From positions 53,477,801 through 53,541,800 of the forward strand of contig NC_037669.1 of the NCBI RefSeq assembly GCF_003255815.1: a stretch of 64,000 bases of DNA, in the 5' to 3' direction. This document shows, piece after piece, positions 36,218 through 46,974 of this stretch; the first letter of the stretch is position 1, and every line of letters begins with the position of its first letter. A program made the position numbers and the translations under genes. The stretch comes from Theropithecus gelada. Taxonomy: Eukaryota; Chordata; Mammalia; Primates; Cercopithecidae. The notes under the pieces are model-generated. The model ran no database searches and had not been told where the DNA came from. It saw only the letters and a program-made list of their open reading frames with translations.

Positions 36218-36520
36218 CCTTTTTTTTTTTTTTTTTTTTTTAAGACAGTCTCACTCTGTCACCTAGGCTGGAGTACAGTGGCACCATCTCAGCTCACTGC
36301 AATCTCTGCCCTCCGGGTTCAAGTGATTCTCATGCCTCAGCTTCCCGAGTAGCTGCAATTATAGGCACCCACCACTACACCCAGCAAATTTTTGTATTTT
36401 TAGTAGAGAAAGGGTTTCACCATGTTGGTCAGGCTGATCTTGAACTCCTGACCTCAGATATTCCCCCACCTTGGCCTCCCATAGTGCTGGGATTACAGGC
36501 GTAAGCCACTGTGCCTGGCC
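36218..36520 (-). mobile_element. Alu SINE, second of a nested pair
   Basis: This is a full-length reverse Alu. AGTTTTTAGATTTT occurs before the first Alu (35901-35914) and after this one (36522-36535). Confidence 0.93.
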
Positions 36521-36676
36521 AAGTTTTTAGATTTTCATATTCATCAAAAAGTGGTAAGTTTAAAGAAAACTGATAAACACTAATAAATAGTGTAAATTTA
36601 TCTCAATAATTTAGCAAAAACAAATATTTTTACATTAAGATGAAGCCAGATAAGTTCTTGAGTAGAAGGCTAAATT

Positions 36677-36983
36677 AATTAATTAATGTATTTATTTATT
36701 TAGAGACGGAGTCTCGCTCTGTCACCCAGGCTGGAGTGCAATGGCACGATCTCGGTTCACTGCAACCTCTGCCTCCTGGGTTCAAGCGATTTTCCTGCCT
36801 CAGCTTGCTGAGTAGCTGGGATTACACGCACCCGCCTCCACGCCCAGCTAAGTTTTGTATTTTTAGTAGGGACGGGGTTTCACCATCTCAGCCAGGTTCG
36901 TCTCGATCTCCTGACCTCATAATCCTCCCGCCTCAGCCTCCCAAAGTGCTGGGATTACAGGCGTGAGCCACCGTGCCCAGCCT
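36677..36983 (-). mobile_element. Alu SINE with AT-rich tail
   Basis: This is a reverse-orientation Alu; its tail reads as TTAA/TTTA repeats. It is flanked by perfect copies of GTAGAAGGCTAAATT (36662-36676 and 36984-36998). Confidence 0.94.
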
Positions 36984-36998
36984 GTAGAAGGCTAAATT

Positions 36999-37575
36999 TA
37001 TATAGTTTTTTAAGATAAAAATCAAAACCCCACGATATTTGATCCTTGTGGAAGGAAACTTCTGTATGTCTTTGGTGGAAAAACACCATTTTGGGCAGCA
37101 CCGATTGTGCCCAAGCTCTGCCATTTATTTTCTCAGTGATCTCTTGGCCTCCATCTTCTCATGTGTCAAATGGGTGGTGTGTGGGGGGGTAGACAATCTC
37201 TAAAGACTTTTCCAGGTCTCTTTCTTACAGCGGTATTTTTTGATGTCCTCCAGCTCTGAGCTGCCAATCAGAGCAATCCTCTGATTGCTGATGGCGCCTC
37301 CTCTGACTTCTTCAACAGCATCACTGTCTCCTTGGGTGACCTAAAGTCCTGCTGTATGCTCCTGTCACTCTGTGCTGTCGGCCTCGGGGGTCTCATCCTC
37401 TGACTTCCCTACTCCTCGGTCATCACCTCCTATGAGGACAACACTGAAACCCACAGCTCCAGCCTGTATTTTTCTCCATTCCCATATCTAATACCTTGCA
37501 GCTTCACCTTCTGCCCTGATCAAGTCCAAACCCCGTGAAATTGTCCACAGCCACCTCTGGAAGGAAGAAAGTAGG
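36999..37575. other. HRH1 intron sequence, unassigned
   Basis: C/T-rich text around 37240-37560 resembles a degenerate retro-element or old gene fragment, but I cannot name it. No supported exon. Confidence 0.35.
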
Positions 37576-38013
37576 CTGTGAAAGGAAAACAACTTGGGGC
37601 CCCAAAATCACTTAAGCTAAAGGGAAAATTCAAACTGGGAACTGCTTTGGGCAAACCTGTCTCCCATTCTATTCAAAGTCATCCCTCTGCTCACTAAGAT
37701 AAATGCATATCTTCTGATTGCCTCTTTTGGAGAGGCTAATCAGAAACCCAAAGAATGCAACCACGTCTCTTATCTACCTAAGTCCTAGAAGCCTCCTCCC
37801 AGCTTTGAGTTGACCCGCCTTTCCCAGACCGAATGAGTGTTCATCTTACATATATTAATTGTGCCTCATAGAATCTATAAAACCAAACTGTGCTCTGACC
37901 ACCTTGGGCACATCGTCAGGACCTCCTGTTGCTGTGTCATGGGTTTGCATCCTCAACCTTGGCAAAATAAACTTTCTAATTAACTGAGACTTGTCTCAGA
38001 TTTTCAGGGTTTA
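37576..38013 (+). mobile_element. MLT2-type LTR (ERVL)
   Basis: It begins TGTGAAAGGAAAACAACTTG, has 'gataaatgcatatcttctg' and 'ttggcaaaataaactttct', and ends 'tcagattttcagggtttata'. About 440 bp with no internal ERVL sequence, so it is a solo LTR. Short AGGC-type flanks at both ends may be the target duplication. Confidence 0.85.
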
Positions 38014-38204
38014 TAAGGCTAAGGAAGTATTGTCTCAGGGATTTTTATTTTTTACTGTTTTGCTTGAAAGGAAGCAGGAAGTAGTTTCCATAAATACTTC
38101 CCCAGCTTGGCATTCTCAAGGTGGCTCTCAGCTTCCTGGCCTCCAGAGGCGTCTCCTTTCTCTCTTTTCCTCATTGTCTGGCACATAGAGGGCAGAGAAA
38201 CCGT

Positions 38205-38313
38205 TTTTTATTTTATGTTATTTTTTACTTTTTAATTTTAATTTGAGACAGAGTTTCGCTCTTGTTGCCCAAGCTGGAGTGCAATGGTGCGATCTCAGCT
38301 CACTGCAACCTCC
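38205..38313 (-). mobile_element. Alu SINE, proximal piece, split by a provirus
   Basis: This is the tail and first part of a reverse-orientation Alu, ending 'cactgcaacctcc'. The same Alu continues at 45871 with 'ctctgcctcctgggttc' after the provirus. The last four bases (CTCC, 38310-38313) are one copy of the proviral target duplication. Confidence 0.9.
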
Positions 38314-38765
38314 TTTCAGAGATGATAAATTCCTCTTTAAAAAGCTTTAGTTCCCTGTTCTTTGTTTCTTAAGACCAACTTCCTTGTACTTCCTTGTCTC
38401 CTAGCTACCTGTTCTGTAAACAGCCTTCCTGCCTTTGCCATGCTCAGACAAGTCCAGATATGCCTTCCCAGCTAGTAATGGACAGTCCCTCTTCCTTCCC
38501 ACCTAATAGACCCTATTCAATTTTAAACCTTAGCCAATCAAGTTAGCTTAGATTGTGAGGTCCAACCCCAGCCAATGGGGAAAGGATACAGAAGTGCTAG
38601 GAACTGCCTTAGGGAGTAAAAACCCCTGCCCTACCCTGCTTTGTGTGCTTTTGTGATTGTGACTGCTGCAAGCTGCACCCTTCTGCAGAAGTAAATTTGT
38701 CTTGCTGAGGAATTTTCTGCCTACGTGCTGTTTTTATTTGAGGCACCAGGCACTTGTTTCTAACA
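38314..38765 (+). repeat. 5' LTR of the provirus
   Basis: 452 bp. It starts TTTCAGAG (the expected TG has become TT) and ends TTTCTAACA. It has two CCAAT-type boxes (CCAATCAAG, CCAATGGGG) and a TAAAAA element near 38620. The 3' LTR matches it apart from about 8 percent substitutions, a 12-bp indel and an Alu insertion. Confidence 0.93.
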
Positions 38766-38769
38766 AATT

Positions 38770-38787
38770 TGGGGGTTCGTCTGGGAT
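38770..38787 (+). other. Proviral primer-binding site
   Basis: TGGGGGTTCGTCTGGGAT lies five bases after the LTR end. It matches the tRNA-Pro-type primer site at 16 of 18 positions from memory. Confidence 0.8.
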
Positions 38788-38979
38788 TCCCATTCTCCTC
38801 CTAGGAGGGGTCTCAGATCATCTCTCGTGAGGAGACGCAGCCCACTGCTTTGTTGAGGTGGCCTCAAGGGTAAGGGATTGAGACCCACCTGGTGTGATGA
38901 ATAAACCTGGATTCCAGCAATGCGGGAAGAAAAGGCCTACAGATACCGTGGTGACCAGGTAACTCTGTACACAGACCAA

Positions 38980-38986
38980 GGTAAGA
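38980..38986 (+). promoter_or_regulatory. Possible proviral splice donor in the leader
   Basis: CAAG|GTAAGA (GT at 38981) matches the 5' splice consensus and lies between the PBS and gag, where gammaretroviruses place the donor used for env mRNA. Whether it is used is not known. Confidence 0.45.
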
Positions 38987-39335
38987 AAAACCTTGGGGGC
39001 GGTGAAGTATTTCCTTGGTGGTCGGGACATCCTGGAGGTTGAAAGCGAGGGAGTAAGATGCACAATTGAGTGCAGAGCAAGTGCAGAGTCTGGATCTGAT
39101 TCTGCAGTCACCTCATATGGCTTGAAGGCAGTTTGCCTGTTGTGGCGTTTATATCAACCTGCCTATGCTAAGAGGGACCTGAAAATTACCACAAGGGAAG
39201 CAGATGAAGGATGAAGCGAAAGCTGAAGAGTGTGAGAAATCTCTAGTAGGAGAGGTTGAGCCCCACAGACTCGCTAGGGTGCAAGAAATCTCTAGTAAGA
39301 GAGATTGAGCCCCAGGGATAAACACTTTCTCCAGG

Positions 39336-40160
39336 ATGGGAAATACAGCAAGTAAGACAAAAGATAGGAAAAATCATGATCATGATAATATCCCCTCAGA
39401 TAGTCCCCTAGGCCTAATGTTAGAATATTGGAAGGATAATGGAAGGACCAAACACAAGAAAAAGCAGCAAATGATAAAATACTGCTGTTTTGTTTGGACT
39501 AAAGAACCTTCCTCTCCCCCAAGCAGCTGCCACCACAGACCCTTCCCCTAAACCTAAAAAAGGAGGTTAAACAACTCTTAGATGACCCTTATGGAGTGGC
39601 AGATCAAATCAATCAGTTTTAGGACCCCAGTTATATACTTTGGATGAATTAATGTCTATCTTAGGCATCCTATTCTCAGGAGAAGAAAGGAGCATGATAC
39701 GCAGGACTGCTATGACCATTTGGGAATGTGAACACCCTCCTGGTCAGAATGTTCCAGTGGCTGGACATAATTCCCAGCCCAGGATCCTCAATGGGATAAC
39801 AACAATATAGCCCATCGAGGAAGTATGAGAGACCTTAGGGAGATGGTAATAAAAGGAATTTGAGAATCAGTGCCCCACACCCAAAATCTTACCAAGGCCT
39901 TTAATATAAAACAGGGAAAAGATGAGGGACCGATAGAATTTTTAGAAAGGCTTAAAGAGCAAATGAGAAAAATATGCTGGCCTAGAATCAGAAGACCCCC
40001 TTGGACAAGGAATGTTAAAGCTCCACTTTGTTACCAATAGCTGGCCAGATATTACTAAGAAATCACAGAACAAATGTCTCAAATGTGGAAAAATAGGTCA
40101 AGACAATGTCCCACATGGGAAAAAGAAGAAAAATCATCCCACTTATGGCTTTTGAAGACG
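39336..40160 (+). pseudogene. Proviral gag remnant
   Basis: An ATG at 39336 opens a 71-codon frame beginning MGNTASK, with Gly2 in the setting of a matrix-protein myristoylation site. Later frames hold capsid-like text in pieces. Near 40075 a CX2C pair remains of the nucleocapsid zinc knuckle, but the expected His and last Cys are missing. Frameshifts and stops separate the pieces, so no intact Gag can be made. Confidence 0.8.
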
Positions 40161-40199
40161 ACTAGGGAAATCAGGGGCTCTATCTTTTTATATTGAGTC

Positions 40200-41470
40200 C
40201 CACCAAGAGCCCTCGGTAAATTTAGAAGTGGGACCTAAACCTGAGCTTATTACCTTTTTAATCGAGTCAGAAGCAGCTCACTCCTCAGTTTGTTATCTTC
40301 CATCTAGTGTAACTTGTTCACAAGAAAAACTTTTTATCTCTGGGGTTAAAGGAGAAGGATTTAGAGCAAAAATCTTAAAGGAGACAAAAATGAAATATAA
40401 AAACTGATCGGCTAGTATCAAATTTCCATTAATTCCAGAAGCAGGGACAAATCTATTAGGAAGCGATTTAATACTAAAATTAGGCTTAGGCCTCCAAATC
40501 AATTATGGAAAATTCCTCCCCTCCCCTCCCTAATCTTGCTCACCACTGCAGACGAAGAACACATTTATCCCGAGGTATGGTCAAAAGATGGGATCAAGGA
40601 AAGTTACAGATTCCTCTGATTCATGTTAAATTTAAAACCCCTGGGGAAGTAGTAAAGCGAAAGAAATACCCTATTCCTTTAGAAGCCAGGGTAAATTCAA
40701 TACCTGTAATTGAAGGTCTTCTCCATGATGGGCTTCTTAAATCCTGTATGTCTCCCTGTAACACTCCAAAACTGCCTTTAAAGAAGGCAGATGGGTCATA
40801 CTGGTTAGTGCAAGACCTTAGAGCTATTAATCAGATAGTACAGTAATTGATTTAAATTATGCCTTCTGGGCTTGTCCATTAGCAGAGGGCAGCCAGGACC
40901 TATTTGTCTTTGAGTGGGAAGACCCTCACTCCAGTTGAAAACAGCAATACCGATGGACAGTCTTACCCCAGGGGTTTACAGAGTCTCCAAATTTATTTAG
41001 TCAAATATTAGAACAAGTGCTAGAGAAACTTTCCCTGCCCTCATGCATATGCCTCCTCCAGTACATGGATGATCTTCTAATTTCAGGAGATGATAGAAAA
41101 GAAGTAGCAGCCTTCTCAACTCATGTCTTAAATTTTCTGTGGGATGAAGGGTTAACAGTCTCAAAAAACAAACTCCAATTTGTAGAACCTGAAGTAAAAT
41201 ATTTAGGGCATTTAATTAGCCAAAGCAAATGGAAAATTGGGCTTGAACGGATTGAAGGAGGATTAGTCAGATACTGTCATCTATGGATAGACTCTTATGC
41301 CCTGGAAACAAAATTCTCATACAAAAAGCTCACACAAGACAAGCCAGACCCCGTCATTTGGCAATTACCAGAAATCCAACAGGTGGAAAGGTTAAAACAT
41401 CTATTAGTAACTGCCCCTGTCCTAGCTTTACCCTCCTTAAGCAGCCATTCCATCTTTTTGTCAATGTAAA
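40200..41470 (+). pseudogene. Proviral protease and reverse transcriptase remnant
   Basis: The protease active-site region (40258-40275) reads Glu-Ser-Glu-Ala where the family has an Asp-Thr-Gly-Ala core, so the catalytic Asp is lost. RT pieces follow. The catalytic YMDD motif is intact at 41062-41073 within an open frame from 41017 to 41469. Upstream RT text is broken by a stop near 40846, so the polyprotein is not continuous. Confidence 0.88.
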
Positions 41471-42300
41471 CAAGGGCGTAGCCTTAAGAGTACTTACCCA
41501 AAAGCATGGAGGCCACCAGCAACCCATAGGCTTCCAGTCAAAAATTCTTAACCCAGTGACCCACGGATGGCCCAAATGCATTCAATCTGTAGCGGCAACT
41601 GCTTTGCTAACAGAAGAAAGTGGAAAAATAACTTTTGGCGGAAACCCCATTGTGAGCACACCTCACCAGGTCAGAACTATCCTAAATCAGAAGGCAGAAA
41701 GGTTGCTTACTGACTCAAGAATTTTAAAATACGAGGTTATCTTGTTAGAAAAAGATTATTTAATCCTAACTACTGATGATTCACTTAACCCTGCTGCCTT
41801 AACAGGAAATTCAAATGCAGAAAAAAACCCATGCCCCAGACCAGAAGAACTGGGGCATAGATGTTCAGATAAACTCCCTTTCAAACCGGAAGACACCTTT
41901 TTGTAGATGGTTCTTCTCAAGTAATAAAAGGGAAAAGGCATAACGGGTACTCAGGAGTAGACGGAGACACCCTACCTAATGACTGGTCTGAGCAAACGTG
42001 AGTTGTTTACAATAAATCAAGCCTTAAAATTTCTGCAAAACCAGGAGGGAACTATTTATACTGACTTCAAGTATGCCTTTGGAGTAGTCCACATCTTTGG
42101 GAAAATTTGGGCACAGCAAGGCTTTATTAATAGTAAAGGGGCCAAAACTTAGTCCACACAGACTTGATAATCCAAGTACTAGAGAACTTACAGCTGCCAG
42201 AAGAGACAGCAGTTGTTCATCTTCCGGGTCACTAGAAGAATCTTTCCTTTGAGAGCCGAGGGAATAATCTAGCTGACCAAGTGGCCAAACAAGTTGCCTC
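41470..42300 (+). pseudogene. Proviral RT connection and RNase H remnant
   Basis: The frames shift from one to the next across this region. A Val-Asp-Gly-Ser-Ser start of RNase H is seen near 41905. The following text contains stops and rearranged bases, so the domain is not functional as written. Confidence 0.7.
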
Positions 42301-43094
42301 TTCTCAAGCAGCACCCATTTGCCACCTAACCCTTTATCTTACCCCTCCAGCTACAGTCCCTATTTTCTCCCCCAGAGAGCAAGAAAAGTTAAAAGAAATA
42401 GGAGCCAAAGAAAGCCACGCGGGAAAATGGGTACAATCAGACAAGACGGAAATGCTGTCTAAGCCCCTCATGCGAGACCTATTGTCACAACTACATCAAG
42501 GAACTCACTGGGGCCCCCAAGCTATGTGTGATGCAGTCCTCAGAGTTTACGGATGCATAGGAATTTATACCCTTGCTAGACAAGTTGCAGACAGTTGCAC
42601 AGTGTGCAGAAAAACCAAAAAACAACCTAAAGAAAATAGGAATACCACATGCCGTGCATCCACCTTCATCAGGGAGAGTAGAAAGGCCTATTGCCCTGTT
42701 GAGAGTCCGAACTGCTCCCCGAAAAGATATAGGTCTACCCCCTTATGAGATGCTTTTTGGATTGCCTTATCTACATTCTACTACTGATCTTCCTACATTT
42801 GAAACAAAAGATCAGTTTCTTAGAAACTATGTATTAGGTCTATCTTCTATCCTTTCCTCCCTCAGGACTCAAGGCCTCCTAGCACAAACTCCAACCCTTG
42901 AATTCCCAGTTCATCAACACCAGCCTGGAGATCACATCCTTATCAGAAGTTGGAAAGAGGGAAAGCTCGAACCCACTTGGGAAAGACCTTACCTAGTGCT
43001 CCTCACAACTGAGACAGCAGTCCAGACCGCTGAGAGAGGATGGACCCATCACACCCGAGTACCCTCTCCAAAGTACCTACCCTGGACAAAGTAA
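42281..43094 (+). pseudogene. Proviral integrase remnant lacking the catalytic core
   Basis: The N-terminal zinc-finger (two His near 42495-42510 and a CX2C at about 42597-42608) is present. It is joined by a deletion near 42640-42690 to the C-terminal part, so most of the catalytic core domain is absent. The C-terminal stretch is open to 43094, ending in the typical pol C-terminus. Confidence 0.82.
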
Positions 43095-43168
43095 CGTTAA
43101 AGAGAAAAGCTTAATCAGCCTCTTCCTCCTTTTCCTCTCTCCCCCAGATACCCCACATATTATTATTA

Positions 43169-45062
43169 ATGTTACTAAGTCTAACTCACCTCAAACTATC
43201 ACTTTCGATGCTCGTCTTGTTATACCCTGTGGAGATCTGCAGGGTCAAAGACAACTCTACTTCAGAAAAGTATCTTTGTCCTTCCTGGCTCTCCTCAGAC
43301 TGGAAATCCGTTAACTGGGATCAATTAGTCTGGGAAGATTTTAATGGAGAGTCCGTTAATTGGGAATCTTGTCCTCCTAAAGCAGAGCATCAGCATCTCT
43401 GCCATAGTTGGTCCAATGTTCTACTGACCACCAAAAACCAGGGATGGATGGTCCCAACGAGTAGTTGTATATTCCTGAAACCATACATTTGTTTCACTAA
43501 AGGGAGTACTCCTCCCAGTTGCCAATATAACCAGTGTAATCCTGTACCAATTTCCATTGCTATCCCAACTTTTCAAGGTTCTTACCCTTCCTTGAGCCGT
43601 TTTTATGGTATAGGAGCAGAAGTCTCAGGGACAGACCCTATAGAGTATTTCGAAATGCGCTTCATCGCTCCTCCACCTCCTTCATCCCCTTCTCCCTCTC
43701 CTCCTAAACCCTCTTCTAACCAAACCTTTTCTCGCTTCATACCCAATGATAAAACTAAAGTAGCTGTTATAGAAGTTAAAGATTTAAAGCAAACTCTAGC
43801 TATTGAAACAGGATATCAAGATCCAAATGCCTGGTTGGAATGGATTAAATATTCCATCTGCAAGCTAAATAAAAGCAACTGTTAGGCTTCTGTGACAGGT
43901 AGGCCAGAAACCCAAATTTACCCTTCCCACTTGGATGGTCTTCTGACCAACGAGGCATGACCTGGATGATCGCTGTCTTCCAGAACCCCAGAGCCTGGGA
44001 TAATGAGTCATGCAAGATCCTTCCACTGCTGTTCCCTTAAGACCAATTTCCTCAAAACCCTGCGGGTCAGCCCCCGAGGGCCATCCAGCCTCCAGCCCCT
44101 GATGTTAACTTCACCTCTTGCCTTTCATGGCAGGCAGAGAAGTTAGCATTCCTTGGAGACCTAACAGGGTGCAGTGAAACCAAGCCTTTTCAAGAGCTTA
44201 CCAATCAGTATGCCCTTGTTCATTCCTGAGCAGATGTGTGGTGGTATTGTGGAGGACTATTGCTGGGTACTCTGCCAAGTACCTGGAGCGGCACTTGTGC
44301 TCTAATTCAGTTGGCTATCCCTTTCACCTTGGCATTTCATTGACCAAGAAAGCTGAAGACAGAATATCATAAAAAGAGAGATGTCCCTCATGGATCCTTT
44401 GATCCTTATGCTATTATAGATGCTATCGGAGTACCACAAGGGGTACCAGATGAATTCAAAGCCCGAAATCAAACAGCTGCAGGATTCAAATTTATGTTGT
44501 TCTGGTGGTCAACTGTAAATAAGAATGTAGCTTGAATAAATTATATCTATTATAATCAACAACGCTTTGTTAATTTTACTAGAGTTGCAATTAAAGGAAT
44601 AGCTGAACAATTAGGCCCTACCAGCCAAATGGCTTGAGAAAACAGAATAGCCCTTGACATATTAGCTGAAAAAGACAGGGTTTGTGTCATGATTGGAGTC
44701 ATGTTGTACTTTTATTCCTGATAACATCGCCCCGATGGAACAAAAACAAAAGCCTTACAAAGCCTTACTTCCTTATCAAATGAGTTAGCTAAAAATTCTG
44801 GAATAGATGACCCCTTTGCAACCATCATAGAGAAATGGTTCAGGAAATGGAAATGAATTATGACCTCAATATTCACCTCCCTTATAATCGTTATACATGT
44901 GCTCATTCTTGTAGGATGCTGTATCATACCCTGTATTCGTGGTTTAGTGCAAAGACTTATAGAAACAGCACTCACAAAAACCTCCCTTAATTCACCCCCA
45001 CCTTCTTCAGATAAACTCTCCCTTCTTGACGCCCAAGAAGAACAACAGACATGCATAGGCAT
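43169..45062 (+). pseudogene. Proviral envelope remnant
   Basis: A 238-codon uninterrupted frame (43169-43885) covers the surface subunit, with a hydrophobic leader, many Cys, a proline-rich segment and potential N-glycosylation sites; it ends at a TAG. Downstream, gammaretroviral-type SU/TM text is in pieces broken by stops. The ectodomain motif region near 44640-44720 lacks the usual paired Cys downstream, and a membrane segment with a cytoplasmic tail is readable at 44860-45062. It is not a functional envelope gene. Confidence 0.85.
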
Positions 45063-45084
45063 TTTGAAGAGGAAAAACTATAAA

Positions 45085-45100
45085 ATCAAGAGGGGGAAAT
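45085..45100 (+). other. Proviral polypurine tract
   Basis: AAGAGGGGGAAAT lies directly before the 3' LTR, the expected site for plus-strand priming. Confidence 0.85.
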
Positions 45101-45870
45101 TGTCAGAGATAATAAATTCCTCTTCAAAAAGCTTTAGTTCCCTGTTCTTTGTTTCTTTTTTGTTTGTTTGTTTGTTTTTTTGTTTTTTTTTGAGACGGAG
45201 TCTCGCTCTGTGGCCCAGGCTGGAGTGCAGTGGCCGGATCTCAGCTCACTGCAAGCTCCGCCTCCTGGGTTTACGCCATTCTCCTGCCTCAGCCTCCCGA
45301 GTAGCTGGGACTACAGGTGCCCGCCACCTCGCCCGGCTAGTTTTTTGTATTTTTTTAGTAGAGACGGGGTTTCACCGTGTTAGCCAGGATGGTCTCGATC
45401 TCCTGACCTTGTGATCCGCCCGTCTCGGCCTCCCAAAGTGCTGGGATTACAGGCTTGAGCCACCGCGCCCGGCCTTCTTTGTTTCTTAAGACCAATTTCC
45501 TCATACCTCCTTGTCTCCTAGCTACCTGTTCTGTAAACAACCTTCCCGCCTTTGCCATGCCCAGACAAGTCCAGATATGCCTTCCCACCTAGTAACAGAC
45601 AGTCCCTCTTCCTTCCTGCCTAATAGACCCTATTCCATTTTAAACCTTAGCCAATCAAGTTAGCTTAGATTGTGAGGTCCAACCCCAGCCAACAGGGAAG
45701 TGCTAGGAACTGAATCAGAGATAAAAACCTCTGCCCTACCCTGCTCAGTGTGCTTTTGCTATCGTGACTGGCGCAAGCTGCACCCTTCTGCAGAAGTAAA
45801 TTTGCCTTGCTGAGGAATTTTCTGCCTATGTGCTGTTTTTCTTTGCAGCACCAGGCACTTGTTTCTAACA
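45101..45870 (+). repeat. 3' LTR of the provirus, interrupted by an AluY
   Basis: It starts TGTCAGAG and ends TTTCTAACA. An Alu of about 317 bp sits at 45158-45474. Without it, it aligns to the 5' LTR end to end. Confidence 0.93.
45158..45474 (-). mobile_element. AluY SINE inserted in the 3' LTR
   Basis: This is a near-consensus reverse Alu with a (TTTG)n tail. A perfect 13-bp duplication, TTCTTTGTTTCTT, lies at 45145-45157 and 45475-45487. In the sense orientation it carries the GAGATCCGGCCACTGC monkey-type signature. Confidence 0.95.
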
Positions 45871-46086
45871 CTCTGCCTCCTGGGTTCAAGCAATTCTCCT
45901 GCCTCGGTCTCCCAAGTAGCTGGGATTACAGGCATGCACCACCACACCTGGCTAATTTTGTATTTTTAGTAGAGACAGGGTTTCACCATATTGGTTAGGC
46001 TGGTCTCGAACTCCTGACCTCAGTGATCCACCTGCCTCAGCCGCCCAAAGTACTAGGATTATAGGCGTGAGCCACTGCACCCGTCC
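45871..46086 (-). mobile_element. Alu SINE, distal piece of the Alu split by the provirus
   Basis: It resumes at 'ctctgcctcctgggttcaag' exactly where the 38313 piece stopped, and ends 'ccactgcacccgtcc'. Confidence 0.9.
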
Positions 46087-46155
46087 AAGAAAACATTCTT
46101 TAAAAAATTATGTATACACTATTTATCACCTAACAATTATATTTGACAGAAAATG

Positions 46156-46366
46156 ATTCAAGCAATCCTCCCACCTCAGCCTCCTGAGTAGCTGGGAGGG
46201 ACCACAGGCACGCACCACCATGCCTGGGTAATTTTTTGTATTTCCTGTAGAGAGAGGGTCTCACTGTATTGCCCAGGCTGGTCTCAAACTCCTGGGCTCA
46301 AGCCATCTGCCCTCCTAAGCCTCCCAAAGTGCTGGGATTACAGGTGTGTGAGTCACTGTGCCCAGC
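46156..46366 (-). mobile_element. Alu SINE fragment (AluJ-like)
   Basis: Reverse-orientation Alu text starts inside the right arm ('ttcaagcaatcctcccacc') and runs to the end at 'ctgtgcccagcc'. Confidence 0.9.
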
Positions 46367-46970
46367 CATGATTTATTTTTATTTAAAAAATCTGTATTTT
46401 TCCTTTTTCTTTAAAGGAAGAAAAGTTATGACTGAATTGACATCACTGAACTAAAAATTACTGTAGCACTTTAAACATTTAGGGGTGAAATCTAACAATG
46501 TCTGCAACATACTGTGAAATGAATAAAAAAATAGCTTGAATTGATAGTTCTGGTCAGTGAGATGACTAGTGTAAAGGCTTTTCCCTCCCTCAGGGACCTG
46601 CATTTTGAAAAATCTGGTCCCTGAGGTTTTCCCTGCATAAATTCCAAAGAAAAGTCAGATATTCTGGCCAAGAGTGTGGGAGATATTTGGGGACATGGAT
46701 CCCATGTCACTGCATGCCACTCAGGAGACCCCGCTGGGTCTGAGGTGCCCTCTCTGAGGATAAAACCATGCCTATGGAAACAGTGCTGGACAGAGGGTGT
46801 GCTCTGGGCAGAGAGAATAAAAGCTAGAGGAGCCACGTGAGATGAAGGTTTGTCTGCAAGGAAGTTGGTCACCCATAGGTCATCCCTAGCTCTGTGTCCT
46901 CAGAGTAGCAGCCTAGAGAGAGCTCTGGAGGCAGGAACTGAGTTCTCACCCATGCTCTCTGCTCTGCTGC
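46367..46970. other. HRH1 intron sequence, nothing assigned
   Basis: A 126-codon minus-strand frame (46872-46492) has no recognisable domain. No exon is supported. Confidence 0.4.
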
Positions 46971-46974
46971 TCAC

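Larger units (their letters stand above)
38314..45870 (+). mobile_element. Endogenous retrovirus, class I (gammaretrovirus-like), nearly full-length provirus
   Basis: The order is 5' LTR, primer-binding site, gag, protease-reverse transcriptase-RNase H, integrase, env, polypurine tract, 3' LTR. The PBS (38770-38787, TGGGGGTTCGTCTGGGAT) best resembles one for tRNA-Pro. All genes are broken by stops, frameshifts or deletions, so it is not expected to replicate. It lies in an HRH1 intron, antisense to HRH1, and interrupts an Alu with a 4-bp target duplication (CTCC/CTCT). By hand count the two LTRs differ at about 35 of 440 aligned positions. It has a proline-primer, HERV-P- or ERV3-related look, but I could not assign the family. 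Confidence 0.93.

Noticed and set aside
38314..45870. A functional retrovirus
   Set aside because: Protease active site lost, integrase core deleted, gag and env broken by stops and frameshifts, and the 3' LTR holds an Alu.
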